A program made the position numbers and the translations under genes. A stretch of 64,000 nt of DNA, taken from contig NC_134676.1 in the NCBI RefSeq assembly GCF_030463565.1, positions 23,540,728 to 23,604,727 of the forward strand, in the 5' to 3' direction. Shown one piece after another: positions 1-24,905 of the stretch. Under the pieces are notes generated by a model. That model was not told where the DNA came from and made no database searches. It saw only the letters and a list, made by a program, of their open reading frames with translations. This DNA is from Pelecanus crispus. Taxonomy: Eukaryota > Chordata > Aves > Pelecaniformes > Pelecanidae. Within the stretch, counting starts at the first letter, position 1; each line of letters opens with the position of its first letter.

Positions 1-28
1 AAAAAAATCTGGTAATTGTTTGCATGAT

Positions 29-623
29 TGTTGTGGTTTAGCCCCAGCCAGCAACTAAGCACCATGCAGCTGCTCGCTCACTCCCCCTGCCCTGATGGGA
101 TGGGGGAGAGAATCGGAGGAGTAAGAGTGAGAAACACTCCTGGGTTGAGATAAGAACAGTTTAATAATTGAAATAAAGTAAAATAGTAATGATAATAATA
201 ACAATATAATAATGATAATAATAATAATACTAATATACAAAGCAAGTGATGCACAATGCAATTGCTCACCACCCGCCGACCGATGCCCAGCCAGTTCCCG
301 AGCAGCGATTGCTGCCCCCCAGCCAACTCTCCACACCACCAACGCCCCCCCCCCCCCAGTTTCTATACTGAGCATGACATCATATAGTATGGAATAGCCC
401 TTTGGTCAGTTTGGGTCAACTGTCCTGGCTGTGCCCGCTCCCAGTTTCTTGTGCACCGGGCAGAGCATGGGAAGCTGAAAAGTCCTTGACTAGCATAAGC
501 ACTACTTAGCAACAACTGAAACATCAGTGTGTTATCAACATTCTTCTCATCCTAAATCCAAAACACATCACTGTGCCTGCTACTAGGAAGAAAATTAACT
601 CTATCCCAGCTGAAACCAGGACA
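29..623 (-). mobile_element. Solo LTR of an avian ERVL-type element, copy 1
   Basis: On the minus strand it starts TGTCCTGGTTTCAGCTGGG and ends CTAAACCACAACA, with TG...CA termini. It is flanked by a 5-bp target duplication ATGAT at 24-28 and 624-628. It contains an AAT/GAT-rich simple repeat (about 180-238) and a C-run near 343-357. A second copy of the same family lies at 33910-34480. No gag, pol or env coding sequence adjoins it, so it is a solo LTR. The ERVL call rests on the 5-bp duplication and on resemblance to a common bird LTR. The TATA region (near 358-372, on the minus strand) is mutated relative to copy 2. Confidence 0.8.
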
Positions 624-7668
<7,045 letters not shown>

Positions 7669-8240
7669 AATGGGCCTTTGCTGCTAAAGGAATCCACGAA
7701 CCCATACTGCTGTAGCACACATTTGTTACAAAACCAGTGGCTGTTAAGAACTCAACTACTTGAAAGTGTAAAAACATTAGAAATGTCTGTGGAAATGTCC
7801 TATTTCTTATTCACCTGAATGACATTTTCAGTTTTGTGTGAAATGCTCCTATGATGTCTACAAAATGCTTCTAGACCAGACAGCACAACCATGCAGGGTT
7901 CAGATCTGTGAAGCACTTTGTTTAAAATATTTCATTTATTCAAATTGTGAATTTTATGTTTGGAAATATTTCCCATGTTTTTAATAATGAAGTAAAACTG
8001 TGGCTATTAAAAAGTCACAGTAATTCCTTTTGACTTTGTTCAGTTTTGTTACAAAGACCGGCTGTGCAGTTTTAAATTGTGTTTGTGTGCATGCACATCC
8101 CACTGGTGGTTGTACATAACCTCTTCTACAGAGAGCTGTGCTTACCTCTTCCCATTCTGTGCCTTGATGAAGGCTACTTAACCCTAAACACCCTCTTTCT
8201 AAAGCACAGCCTTAATAAACAACATTCCTTATTTGTCAGT
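7669..8240 (+). other. KIF2A: KIF2A 3' UTR
   Basis: No further coding after the TGA. The region is AT-rich. A consensus AATAAA lies at 8214-8219 and is followed by a GT-rich stretch near 8250-8280, a plausible cleavage and polyadenylation region. The exact cleavage site is inferred, and longer 3' UTR forms are possible. Confidence 0.55.
8214..8219 (+). terminator. KIF2A: KIF2A polyadenylation signal AATAAA
   Basis: Canonical hexamer in CTTAATAAAC, 546 nt past the stop codon, with GT-rich sequence 35-60 nt downstream. Confidence 0.5.
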
Positions 8241-11200
8241 ATAAATTACTTTTAGTGTGTGTACATTTTTAATGTGTTTTGAGACTTATTTTTTTGGTGG
8301 CTAGTTTCATTTCACAGGATGTGCCATATCATTTGAACAGGAACTGCAAGAGCTGTTGGAGTGGACAAACAGCTGGACATTCCATCCTCCTTGTAAAAAT
8401 CTGGAATCTAGATTTATTTGAATACCATAAAGAATGGTTATATAATTCTAACATTTCCTCTGTTATTAAAAAAAAAAAGAGAAAAAACAAAAATATAAAT
8501 TAGTTGATGTATAATAAAGGGTAATGTTTAAGTACTGAGGAGAGTTGTATCTTAGAATAATGCAGATATACAGTATGTGGTATGGTGTGATAATGCTGTC
8601 AGAGTAAAGGTACAATCTGACCTCTGCATATGAATAACTGTCGAAGTTCAGGGATCCAGCTAAATACATACATGCTGGCCTTTCACATACTGTTAAAATT
8701 TGGCTTTTGATGCATGACAAACTTACATGTACATTAACCGTAGTTTGCAGGTAGTTTGAGTAGCTCTGTTGCTTTAAAAAAAAAAAAAAAAGTAGCTAAT
8801 ACCTATTTTTCCCTCTGTACAGTGCCAGCAGCTGAAAAGTGGGGTGAAATTGCACCCAGGATTTTGCACAATACCTCTACCTAGTGCTAATAGCAATCCC
8901 ACAAGTACCTGAATTCTCACAAATGGCGCCATGTGTATCAGCACTTTTTAGATGGTGGCACTCAAGTTATTTTTGCAAGTCAGTATCCAAAAAAGATTGA
9001 CCTTTCATGTAAAAACTTCTTGTCAAATGAAGAATTGTAGACCTCTCTAGGAGTTCTCCCTGTTTCCAGGAGTTCATATCAGCAGACTTTCCCTTGGAAC
9101 TGTTTAAAAAATACTTTTGGAATACAAGCCTGTTTGTTTGTGCCAGGCCTGAAGGGAAATAAAGGGAAGGCAATGAAAAGAGAGTTAAATGAGCCAGGAA
9201 TTCTTGTAGTGTTTACTGTTTGTATCTCCCATAGGAGGGTAGGCTATGGGAAGCTCTTGTCGCATCATGGTTAAAAATTAAAAAAATCCTCCTGTCTGTA
9301 AACATGAAAACTGAAACAATGTAGATTTTACATAATGTGTTTAATAAATTAAGCTATTAAATGAATTACAAATGAGAATTTACTTCTATGAAAATTCTGT
9401 TGTGCTTTGGGAGGGGCTTTGCTTTTTAAGCACATTGGAGTTACACTTTTGAAAAGGCCTCTGATTTCAGAATGAATATTTACTTCTGGAGCTAACTCTT
9501 CTGTACAAATTTGCCATACAGGAAGAAGTTCCCCAGAGTACTGTCCTGACTTTAGTTTTGTAGCAGGTCGTAACAAGAAACATCACACACCTTTCTGAGC
9601 ATTTGTTCAAGAACATTGTCCATCACAGTTACAAGAAAAAAACCAATGAAATGGAGAGCAACAGCTTTTGTTAGCAGTTGGTAGTACAGATTATCGTGTA
9701 ATACCAGAGGGTTTCTTCAAAGCTGCTCTAGAGAAATCTTACTTTCTAAAAAGCCTCTGAAAATTGAGACATCCTACATGAGCAACAGTGGCTTCCCTAT
9801 GATTCCTCCATGCAAGCCTAGAGCCACAACCAGGCTGTGGTTGACCACAGGTACCAAAACGGACAGGAAGGACAGAGCCACCTGTAAATGACAGTGTCCT
9901 GTCAGGTAACAGATGCAAGCTGAAATTCGTCTACTGCAGGAGGGTAACATTAAGAGACAGCCTTTGTGACAGAGCCTGCTGTAAAGGTCAGATCTACAGT
10001 GATAACGAAGCAGTGAGAATCAAGATAAACTGATACCGCTGGTTACAGCACTTGAATTGCTGTAGCCCACTGCTGTGATGGACTGGAATTACTTGAATAG
10101 GACTCAGAAAAGCTTGTCTTTATTCTGGTCCTGTAAACCAAAAGCATTTACAAAGTGACACAGAAATCTTCAGCACTTGTTCCTTCTGTACTGGTCTGTG
10201 CATATTGCTGTGGCTACTTACCTCACTCATAAACTGGTTCTACATGCAGTGAAGCAGCACTAGAATCATTAAATTATAGAATAAATGAGCAATTCCGTTT
10301 TCCAAGACAATCCCTCATGATGCCTGCAAATTCAAGTACATAGTTCTGTATGTTTCTGAATCAATGATGTTTGAAGAATTGACATTGGATGTGTATAAAA
10401 TGAAGTTACATCTTAGAGGAGGAGTTCTTGCTCATTTGCCTCTCCTCCACTTACTGTGGTCTTATGGAGATACATTATACATGCAATTGACTTAGGGTAG
10501 TTGATACATGGAGTCATGCCTTCACCCCTGCATGATGCTACAGGGTTAATAGTTACTGTTTTCCTGAATCGTAAGATGGGCCACAGTGGATTTTTCTTTT
10601 GACAGCTGCTATACAGAGTTAGTGCAAACTTCCTTGGGAAAACTCTGCCTTGTCCTTAATAACAAATATATTAAGGCACTTCAGTAAGTCTTTCTCTCAG
10701 GACACAGGCATGCATTGCTCTAAGACTCACTGAAAGCTCTGAGCTATGCTAACAGTCCTCCTTGCCTTGAAGGGTGAAGTAGTTCTCTTATAAAAATAGC
10801 TGCTTGAATTTACAGTTGACAAAAATAATCCCCTTCTGTCTATGCTTATGAGCAGTGGCCCTTTGGTAATTTTCTGCTGGTTCCTACAGTGATTTGATGG
10901 CAATAAGAAGCAGATAAAGGAGATGACAGTGGTAGTTTCAGGTACCTTGATAATGTTTTTGTAAATGGTACCAAGCCCACAAGATAAATGCTCTTGTTTC
11001 TGAGAAACAGTTACTGGGATTTCTCCAAGAGAAGTGGATTACTAACAGACTTGGAATGCAGGTAGCTACCAGAGGACAAATGGAAGAGACAGTGTTTCAG
11101 TACACTATCAAACAAACAAAAAATCCCAAACAAATGCAATGACTACAGCTCTGGTTTTGTTGCTCAGACCAGACTTATGGGTTGTACTGTTGAGTATTGT

Positions 11201-11541
11201 GCAAGAATATACTGAGGTGAAGTCCATGATTGGAGAATGCAGATTTCAATTATGGCAGCATCAATCCATGTGATTGGTGCATTAAAAATACACGGTCATG
11301 TGGAAGTCCAGCACCTCACGTCAGTCATGAGAATTTATCACTTTTTTAAAATACAGAGCAGCAGCTTATTGCCTACTATCTGTGACAAAATTGCATGTAA
11401 GGTTTTAATAAGAACCGGAGTGCGTATGCTGTATTCTGTTCATTGCTTCTGTGAGAAGAGCTTGTCCCATTGCAGTCACTCTGGCTTAGGTGAGACTTCA
11501 GTGACAAAATACAGAACATCTTTCATTCTTTCTAGTAAGGT
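8241..11541. other. Convergent region between KIF2A and DIMT1 3' ends
   Basis: It contains the DIMT1 3' UTR (read leftward from 11541) and whatever lies between the two genes. On the minus strand an ATTAAA occurs at 11409-11404 and an AATAAA at 10124-10119; either could be the DIMT1 polyadenylation signal. A poly-A run lies at about 8776-8791. No further gene, repeat family or RNA is recognised. Confidence 0.5.
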
Positions 11542-16947
<5,406 letters not shown>

Positions 16948-17450
16948 GGCGGCGCCGGCCACGACTCCCCAGCGCCCGCGCGGCCGCCGCGCCTCACGAC
17001 CGGCGGGCGGGCGGGGCGCCGCGGGGGACAGCGCCCCCCCGCGGGCCGGCGGTGCGGGCGGGCTCGGCGGCAGGAGCCGAGGGCCGCCCCGCCCCGCCCG
17101 GAAGAGCCCCGCCCCCACCCACCCCCCCCCCGCCCTCGGCGCGGGGGGCGGTCCCGGGGAGCCGCAGCCGTGCCCCGCTGGGTTGCAAGGGGCTCAGCTG
17201 CAGGGCTGCGAGCGCAGCACCGGGCGCCGGCAGCAGCTGCCAGCGAGGGCGGCGGAAGGCGGGCGTACGCACCGCCCGAAGGCCAGGCGGAACGCGGCGC
17301 GCCGTCCGCGCTCGGCGGGCGTGACTTAGCGAACGGCAGGCGGGGAGCCGGAGGCGCCGGCTGGGGACAGGCGGGGTTCGACTGCCGTGCCGTAAGGGGC
17401 GATGCCCGGAGAGCGGGGAGCAACCCGCGGCCATACCCTCTCCCGGTAGC

Positions 17451-17927
17451 AGGCAGAAAAAACCGAGGGAGAACAGGCAACAAGGGGAAAGAAGAAAGAA
17501 ACGCATTTTTTTTTCTTTTAAAAGAGGATTTTCTCTGCATCGCAACATTCTGCGTTACGCTGTTGTATATAAACAGCCAGAACGGTTTCTTCTTCCACCA
17601 GCCCTCGAGGGATCGCCCTTGTTCTTCCACCAGCCCTCCCGTGTTCCAACACCTGCTACCTGATACAAGCCGTGTGCTTCAGCCTTGGAAAATAACCGAC
17701 CTGAGAGGCAATTCTCAGTGGTTTCGGCTGCTAAGGCGACGGGACGCCTGGACCCGCCAGCTCCGCTGACCGAGGCGGCCTCGCAGCCGGGCCGGGCCGC
17801 TCGCTGCCCGGGCCCGAGCGCTGCCCGAGGGGAGGAACGGGCCGGCGCCAGCGCCTCACCCCGGGGCATGCGGACGGCGCCGGGTCCCCGAGTTCAGCCC
17901 GTGTCATCCCCCCGAATACACCAACCA
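17451..17927. other. Spacer upstream of DIMT1
   Basis: Mixed composition. It holds a TATATAAA at 17566-17573 in + orientation and two copies of a 17-mer starting TTCTTCCACCAGCCC at 17590 and 17622. A GC-rich part follows at 17730-17900. No gene recognised. Confidence 0.5.
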
Positions 17928-18022
17928 CAGAATCGTTTAGGTTGGAAAAGACCTTTAGGGTCAGCCAGTCAGGGCATTAATCTGACATTACCAAGTCCAC
18001 CACTAAACCAACTAAGGGTAGA
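17928..18022 (-). mobile_element. CR1 LINE 3'-end fragment between DIMT1 and IPO11
   Basis: AGAATCGTTTAGGTTGGAAA followed by a diverged CR1 3' UTR. It is separate from the larger CR1 just to its right, since that element has its own 3' terminus at about 18086. Confidence 0.7.
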
Positions 18023-18085
18023 GTATTAATTAATCTCATGTTTCCTGGCTTGGTGGCTGGATTATTTACAATGAAAGTAAAAACT

Positions 18086-18604
18086 AGGAATCATTAGGGT
18101 TGGAAAGGATCTCTAAGGTCATCAGTCCAACACCACCATGCCCACTAAACCATGTCCCACAGTGCCACGTCTACCCGTTTTTTGAACGCTTCCAGGGATG
18201 GTGACTCCACCACCTCTCTGGGCAGCCTGTTCCAGTTCTTGACCACCTTTTCCGTAAAGAAATTTTTCCTAATTTCCAACCTAAACCTCCCCTGGTGCAG
18301 CTTGAGCCCATTTCCTCTCATCCTATCGCTAACTACATGGGAGAAGAGACCAACACCCACCTCACTACAACCTCCTTTCAGGTAGTTGTAGAGAGCGATA
18401 AGGTCTCCCCTCAGCCTCCTCTTCTCCAGGCTAAACAACCCCAGTTCCCTCAGCCGCTCCTCATAAGGCCTGTGCTCCACACCCTTCACCAGCCTTGTTG
18501 CCCTTCTCTGGACACGCTCCAGCACCTCAATGTCCTTCTTGTAGTGAGGGGCCCAAAACTGGACACAGTGTTCGAGCTGCGGCCTCACCAGCGCCGAGTA
18601 CAGG
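18086..18604 (-). mobile_element. 5'-truncated CR1 LINE with end of ORF2
   Basis: Minus-strand open frame 18588-18145 encodes the tail of the CR1 reverse transcriptase [51 protein letters not shown] and [20 protein letters not shown], ending at TAG. The 3' UTR follows toward 18086. The 5' break is near 18604, inside the sequence GTACTCGGCGCTGGTGAGG of the element. It lies directly beside the IPO11 CpG island. It is dead: it has no endonuclease and no catalytic RT core. Confidence 0.9.
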
Positions 18605-18619
18605 CGGAAAAGATCCAGC

Positions 18620-19500
18620 TATAACGGCAGGCGCCCACCACGCAGCTACGTGCCGGTATGGCTGCCGTATATGCCCGCCGCTCCCCGCCGCTGCGGCCGT
18701 TCAGAACCAGGCCCGAAGGCGCTCCCGGCGCTCCGCCCGCCGCAGGCCCCGGCCTCCCCTCAGCTGCTGCCGATCGCTCCCAGCCCTGATGCCGGCCGCG
18801 CGCCTCTGGCGGGAACCGACACGCGCCGGCGCGGGAAGCCCGGCGGGAGGCGCGTGCCGGCGGGCGGGCGGGAAGCGGGCGCCCCGCCCCCCCCTCGCGG
18901 GGAGGGCCGGCCGCCTGTCGCCGGGCAGAAACGTCACGGCGGCGCGCCGGGGGGCGGGGTGCTGCGGCGGCGGCAGCAGCTGGTCCCGGCTCGTGGCGCG
19001 AGCTTCGGAACAGGCCGGGGGTCCCGCGCTGCAGGCTGGTCCCGCCCGGCGCCGCCAGGGGTGAGCCGCGCTCGCGGCCCGGGGCCCTCCCGCCGCCCGG
19101 GGCCCTCCCGCCGCGGGCCACGCCGCCGGCACCCAGGGGGCGGCTGCGCGCCGCCGCTCGGCGTGGCAGGCGGCCTCCCGCCTCTCTCGGCGTGTGGGCC
19201 GGCCGGCGGCCCGGCGGGCCGGTGGCGCGACGCGGAGCCCGTCGGTGCCGGGCCCGGGCGGGCTGCGGGGCGGGCGCCGCGCCCGCGGGCGGGAGCGTCG
19301 GCCGGGGAGCGGGGGCAAAGCGGCTTCCGCGTAGAGGGAGGCGGCGCCGGGCGCACGGGGCCGCAGAGCTGTAGCGCAGCGGGCGGAGCGGCCCTCGCTG
19401 AGCCGCGCAGGCTGCTGTGCCGCCCGCCGTGCGGCTCTCGGAGCTGCCCGCTGCCGCTCCGGGCCGGTGCTGCGGGGCTTACGCGTTGTCTGGCGTCGTT
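18620..19500 (+). promoter_or_regulatory. IPO11: CpG island, presumed IPO11 promoter
   Basis: About 0.9 kb of CpG-dense sequence upstream of the first IPO11 coding exon and head-to-head with DIMT1. It has several GGGCGG-like boxes and no clear TATA box, as in housekeeping promoters. Assignment to IPO11 is by position and orientation. Confidence 0.65.
19001..19060 (+). other. IPO11: Candidate non-coding first exon of IPO11 (3' end only supported)
   Basis: A strong donor GGGGTGAGCC lies at 19061 inside the CpG island. The 5' limit is arbitrary because no start site is visible. It would be spliced to the start-codon exon at 29767 directly or through extra UTR exons. Confidence 0.3.
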
Positions 19501-19792
19501 TGTGCTGGCTTCTGTAGACCGCCGAGGAGAAGACAACTCGGCTTTACCTTTTATATTGTTTGGCAGTGGTGAAGTGCTTGCTCAGAGTCAGAAGAAAAGA
19601 ACAATTGTTACCCAGTTCCAGGGAACCGTTCCCTCCTTTCTCCTTGAAACAATTTTCAGTCTAGGTAGAGTCGACGGGAAGGCAGCAGAAGAATACGAGG
19701 CACAGAGCTGCACTGCTTGTTGGCAGAACTTTGTTTTTGTAGGAAAGGGCAAGTATTGGCCTTTAATAAAGGTGGCTGTTTTCTTCCTACAG

Positions 19793-19868
19793 GGTGGAGA
19801 AGAGCAGTTGAAGCCTTACTGTGAAACAGATTCTTCCTGAAATCAAAGGCAGGGGCAGTGCCGCAGTG
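19793..19868 (+). other. IPO11: Candidate IPO11 5' UTR exon
   Basis: A 76-nt segment bounded by acceptor TTTTCTTCCTACAG and donor GTGAGT, 0.3 kb right of the CpG island. It has no ATG, so it would be pure UTR. Splice signals only; transcript evidence is needed. Confidence 0.3.
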
Positions 19869-22800
19869 GTGAGTTTTTTTTCTCCATTTTTTTACTTTAG
19901 AAGAAGACAACGTGCAAAGTGTTAAGAACGTGGCCGTAAGCACAACACTGATACTGCTTCCTTGCTTCCCATGCCTCAAAGGAAGTGATGTCTGTAATGT
20001 ATTTGCCCTGGCTTTCAAGTTAGCATTCATAATATGTGAGAACTACCTCGGTTTTCACAAATACCATGTTCTCTATGGGTTTTGGTTTCTTGAAACTTCA
20101 TTTCAATACCATTTTTTTCCCATTGCTTTCTGCTATTCTTCTCTCATGCTTTCATTGTACCGTTCTGCAGAAGGGCATTTAGTACCATATGTGTAAACGA
20201 TGTAATAAAGGCTTCTGTTACCCAAGCTTTACATACAAAATTTTGAAACTGTATCATCAAAAGCAGGTTTTAACCGTGGTTCAACGGAAATGGTTTAAAG
20301 CTGCTTCAGAGCGTGAGGCCAGGCTGCAACTTGCATTTTTGTTTCAGCTGTTGCACGGCAGTTTGTTTTAAAGTGTTCTGTCATATCTTTTTGAAAATCT
20401 GTTAAAATGAGGTGAGCTAGGAAGAAGTCAAAGGAATGAGACTGGTCTTGTGAGGTTGGCCATCCTATAAGCTTACTATTAAATGTTAAAAATATTCTTC
20501 TGTTGTCTCTGTGTGTCCTTTTGGCTTTTTCTATGTCATCAATCCTGAACCCTGTTTCAGAGTTAAATGCAAGCAAATCCTTGGAATGGTCCCACTGTCA
20601 TTTTTTTTAATGGCTCTTCTTTCTGTTAAGAGTTTTTGGTCAGTTTGGTGCTTTCCATTTAACCTGAAAGGCCATTCTTCTCAATATTTTTAATGTAATC
20701 TGACCTGCTTCCCTTAATATAATTATCAGCCTTTCTCACTGCTGTCCTTTATTCCTGTGCTCCTCCTTGGTCTTTGTTCTTTTATCCTTTGAATCTTCTG
20801 CATGCTGACTTTTTTCCAGACCTAGGTCTTCGTTTCAGTGTCATGTTTTTGTAAAAATAAGTTTGCAGAAGTTCTGTTCCTCTACTTCTGTCAGTAGCAG
20901 TATGGCAAAAAAAAAAAACCCCATAACTCTTTCCTACTGAGACATTTTTATTTGTCATCTTTACCATGGCTTAAATTGGGAAAAGTATAGACAGCCTTGT
21001 TCATTTACACAAAGAAAAATTAGTATGTCGTTTTTGAAAAATCTTGGTAATGACTAACATTAGTCATTGTAGTGATTGTGGTCATTAGTGTAGTCATTAG
21101 TGGTTTTAAGTAGTACCTTGAATAGCCAGGATACTGGCAGTCCTTTGGTTTTACTGCTCAGTAGAAATACTAACATACAGCATGATTGATAACGGTACTA
21201 TGATGTTAGAAAAGAGACTCATGGGGAAGCGTATAGAAGGCTGGAGAGACATTGGTATAACTACCAAGTGTTCCTGAAATTGGCAGTATCCTTAAAAGCA
21301 TTGCTAATATGTCACTATGACTGCTAGCATTTGTGTTACTCGTGTCAGAAGGTGACCTGCAAGTGGTTCTTGTGGCTTTCCAGAATGGAAAATTTGTTTT
21401 TCCTGTTTTCCTTAAGACAGATGTGCTGGAAAAGGCAGTCTTAAATTTCTACTTGAAACCTCCCAAGATGCAGATTGTAGCTTTGTAGTTACTTACTAGT
21501 TACATGATATGCTGACAAGAAGTGTTTGGCTCTGTCCTCTTCGTAAGTGCGTGCCCTTCAGGAAGTTAGTTGTACGTGTCTACTACGTCTTCCCTTAGCT
21601 TCCATGTTAATAAACAAGTCCCCAGCCTCTCCTCAGAGGTAGTTTGCTTTAGACCCCAGATCATCTGAGTAGCTCTGGTCTCTCTCCGGTTTCTACACTT
21701 CTTTCTTGAACTGGGGAGAGAGAGAACTATGATGACAAAATTGAATACAGTGTTCTAGAAGCAGTCTTGGATACTTCTGAGTAAAGGAGGGTAACAACAT
21801 CCCTAGAGTCACTTGCCACATTCCTTTTAAAGCCACCCAGTATGTATTTGCATTATCAGTGAGAATATCACACTATATTTTGAGTGATGTATTTACCACT
21901 TTCCTTCTGATTTCAGAGAATCTTAACTGAATCCATTCTTGCACCTCGTTACAGTGCAAAAGAATTTATTGAATCCTTAACAAAAGATAACAAAAAGTGT
22001 ACAGAATTAATTGCTTGGATATGAGTGAGTTGTTATACTGCATTATTTGAATTCCAGAAAAAGTGAAGTGTGGAGGCATTTACTGATGAAATCCTTTGTT
22101 TTGTTCCCTTGCAGATGTGTAGCGGTCCTTGATTTGTTTTCATAACTGACATGTGATTCTAAAATTTAGATGTATTTCAGTGTTATGGGAAAAGCACCTG
22201 GATACTCTCTTGCCTCTATCAAAAAGGTTGACTACTCAGGAAGAGCATTAAACCAGTATGGCAGAACATTTAAGAGACTTGGAATATTCTCTGAAGTAAA
22301 CTGTGTATGCAGATACTTCCTTAGAAAAGGAATTAAAGAATGAAGAGTAGAACAGAAGTGGGTCTTGGATTTCTGCAAGGGAAAGGAGATGAAAGAGTTC
22401 GGGAGTGGGAATGCAAGTGCAGGACATTGGATGGTAATGATGAGGAGCTGGTACTGGTACTTGCGGTTTCTGAAGACACCATCTCATTTGTGTTGAGGGG
22501 TGGCATTTGATGTGTTGCTTATCTTCTAGGTGTAACTGAGCGGGTTTTTTTCCTGTTGGCTGAGACCTGAGAATATGCTGTTGTCTCAGTTCTGTGCATA
22601 TTCAGTCGGATCCAGGGGAGTAGCTTTTCCTTGTTGTGTATGATTAGGCTCTTTTCCCTCATACAAGAAGAAATTCTGGCGTGGCAATAGAGCCATGCTT
22701 GGATTTGCAGCTGACAGTGAACATTTTCTAGTTGAAGGGATTTCTTTCCCTTCCTCCCCCACCCAACACGTGTTACTTAGTTAAGATAGCAATGGGTATG

Positions 22801-24232
22801 AACCACAGAAAAGCAGCAGAAAGCAAGCAACATTCCTGAAATTGCTCAATGTTTATTGTGAAGAGACAGTCTGAGATTAAAAGATGGGAAATGCTAACCT
22901 TACCCAATGATCAAACTTGGAAATTCTGCCTGTTGTGACTCAAAGCGCAAACCCTGCCTGCCTTCTAGGAAAGTGTTGCTTATAAGGCTGACAGACTCTA
23001 CCAGCATTTCTATACATGCCTCATGGCTGTGAAGGTACCCAAAAGACAGCAGCTATTTAATACTCACCTCGTCTGTTTCATCTCTAGGACAGTCTTGTAG
23101 AACTTGTTCAACAGTGAGTTAAGCTCTAGAAGTACCCAGCAGACTGCAGAGAAAATCCTTGTCCCTGTGATGTAACCCATCTATGGTGTAACCCATGTGT
23201 CTCTGCTGTGCAACAGAAAAGCCTGATTTGTAAGAGATGAAAATTGTCTCTATCCCACAATATTAGAGCCAATATTCAGGGTCCTTTGCTCTTCTGTGTT
23301 GTCTGAGAGTGTCTGTGTGTCCTCTGCGTAAATTATGATCTGAAGAGGCCCTGACCCATCACAGTAAAAAAAAACAAAAGGGGGGGGGGGAGGGTAGCAG
23401 GGGGTGGTCACAACAAATTAAGAGTTAAGAGGTCTGGGTTTAAACACCTAAAGCACAACTGTGTTCTGTCTTCAGGAGTTGATTTTACAAAGGCGTCTGT
23501 ACATGGCAGTAACTAAAACTGTGTTTTGGGAGGATCCCATTAACATGAGGTATGAGCTGATGCCCTCACTAAGTCAATCGTCCTTACAGAGTGCATGCAG
23601 AGGGTAAGTTCCCAACAGAAATCCTGTTGGTGAGAACAGAATGCAAGGAGAGACTTTGTCAGAGTTGAAAATGCCTGTTTGGACCTGAGCCTGTAATGGC
23701 TTGACACTGTTGGAAGTCCTGTATTCCTCCTTCTTCCCATAGCCACTTTTGGTGTCTGTGGAACACTCTGCTCAGATTGGTTGAGTTTTTGGCTTGTTCT
23801 TTTTTGTCCCATTCCGCCCCACACACACACTTTTGGCTTTTTGTGGGGCAATTATTAAGTTGGCTCTATCATAATATGTACATTTCCTCTAAGTTCACGT
23901 CACATTCTCATAAGACAGAGAAGCAAAAGAAGATTGATACACAGGATTAGATCCCAGGAACTTGTGCTTTTGCATTTAGGAATTGGTTTTACTTCAGAGT
24001 TCTCTAGCTGACCGGAGTGCTGAAACCATTTTGAAGGCATGCTGTTGTTTTGTTTTTCTGTATCTGAATCTGGTAATTGATGGGGTTTAATTTTTTAGTA
24101 CTTAAGAAAAAAATTGCTTTTTTTCCCCCTCTAGTCTTAAGATTGATTTTTGTGAGAAAAAGGGTCTTGCTAATACCACAGCATTGTATTTCTCTGGGAA
24201 GGGAGATCCTTAAACGTGGCTACTCATTCACT

Positions 24233-24905
24233 CTGGCTGAACATGAGCCAGCAGTGTGCCCAGGTGGCCAAGAAGGCCAACAGCATCCTGGTGTGTATCA
24301 GAAATAGTGTGGCCAGCAGGAGCAGGGAGGTGATTGTCCCCCTGTACTCAGCGCTGGTGAGGCCGCACCTGGAATACTGTGTCCAGTTTTGGGCCCCTCA
24401 ATACAAGAAAGCCATTGAGGTGCTGGAGCGTGTCCAGAGAAGGGCAACAAAGCTGGTGAAGGGTCTGGAGCACAGGCCTTATGAGGAGCGGCTGAGGGAA
24501 CTGGGGTTGTTTAGTCTGGAGAAGAGGAGGCTGAGGCGAGACCTTATCGCTCTCTACAACTACCTGAAAGGAGGTTGTAGTGAGGCGGGTGTTGGTCTCT
24601 TCTCCCAAGTAGTTAGCGACAGGACAAGAGGAAATGGGCTCAAGCTGCACCAGGGGAGGTTTAGGTTGGATATTAGGAAAAATTTCTTTACAGAAAGGGT
24701 GGTCAAGAACTGGAACAGGCTGCCCAGAGAGGTGGTGGAGTCACCATCCCTGGAAGCGTTCAAAAAACGGGTAGATGTGGCACTGTGGGATATGGTTTAG
24801 TCTAGTCTACCCTTGACTGGTTTAGAGTGGACTTGGTAGTGTAGGTTAATGGTTGGACTGGATGATCTTAAAGGTCTTTTCCAACCTAAACGATTCTATG
24901 ATTCT
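24233..24905 (+). mobile_element. 5'-truncated CR1 LINE with end of ORF2
   Basis: Open frame to TAG at 24798-24800 encodes the C-terminal CR1 ORF2 segment, starting about [20 protein letters not shown] and running through [20 protein letters not shown] and [20 protein letters not shown]. The 3' UTR ends with CGATTCTATGATTCTT, the classic CR1 tail. It is about 670 bp, far short of a full CR1 element, and lacks the endonuclease and RT catalytic motifs. It lies in the IPO11 5' intron region in sense orientation. Confidence 0.92.

Noticed and set aside
10262-10290. AGAATCATTAAATTATAGAA as a CR1 tail
   Set aside because: Only loosely like the CR1 terminus and lacks the adjoining GGTTGGAAA block.
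18650-19840. 396-codon + strand open frame over the IPO11 CpG island
   Set aside because: Low-complexity Arg/Pro/Gly/Ala content, overlapping long frames on both strands, and no recognisable domain.
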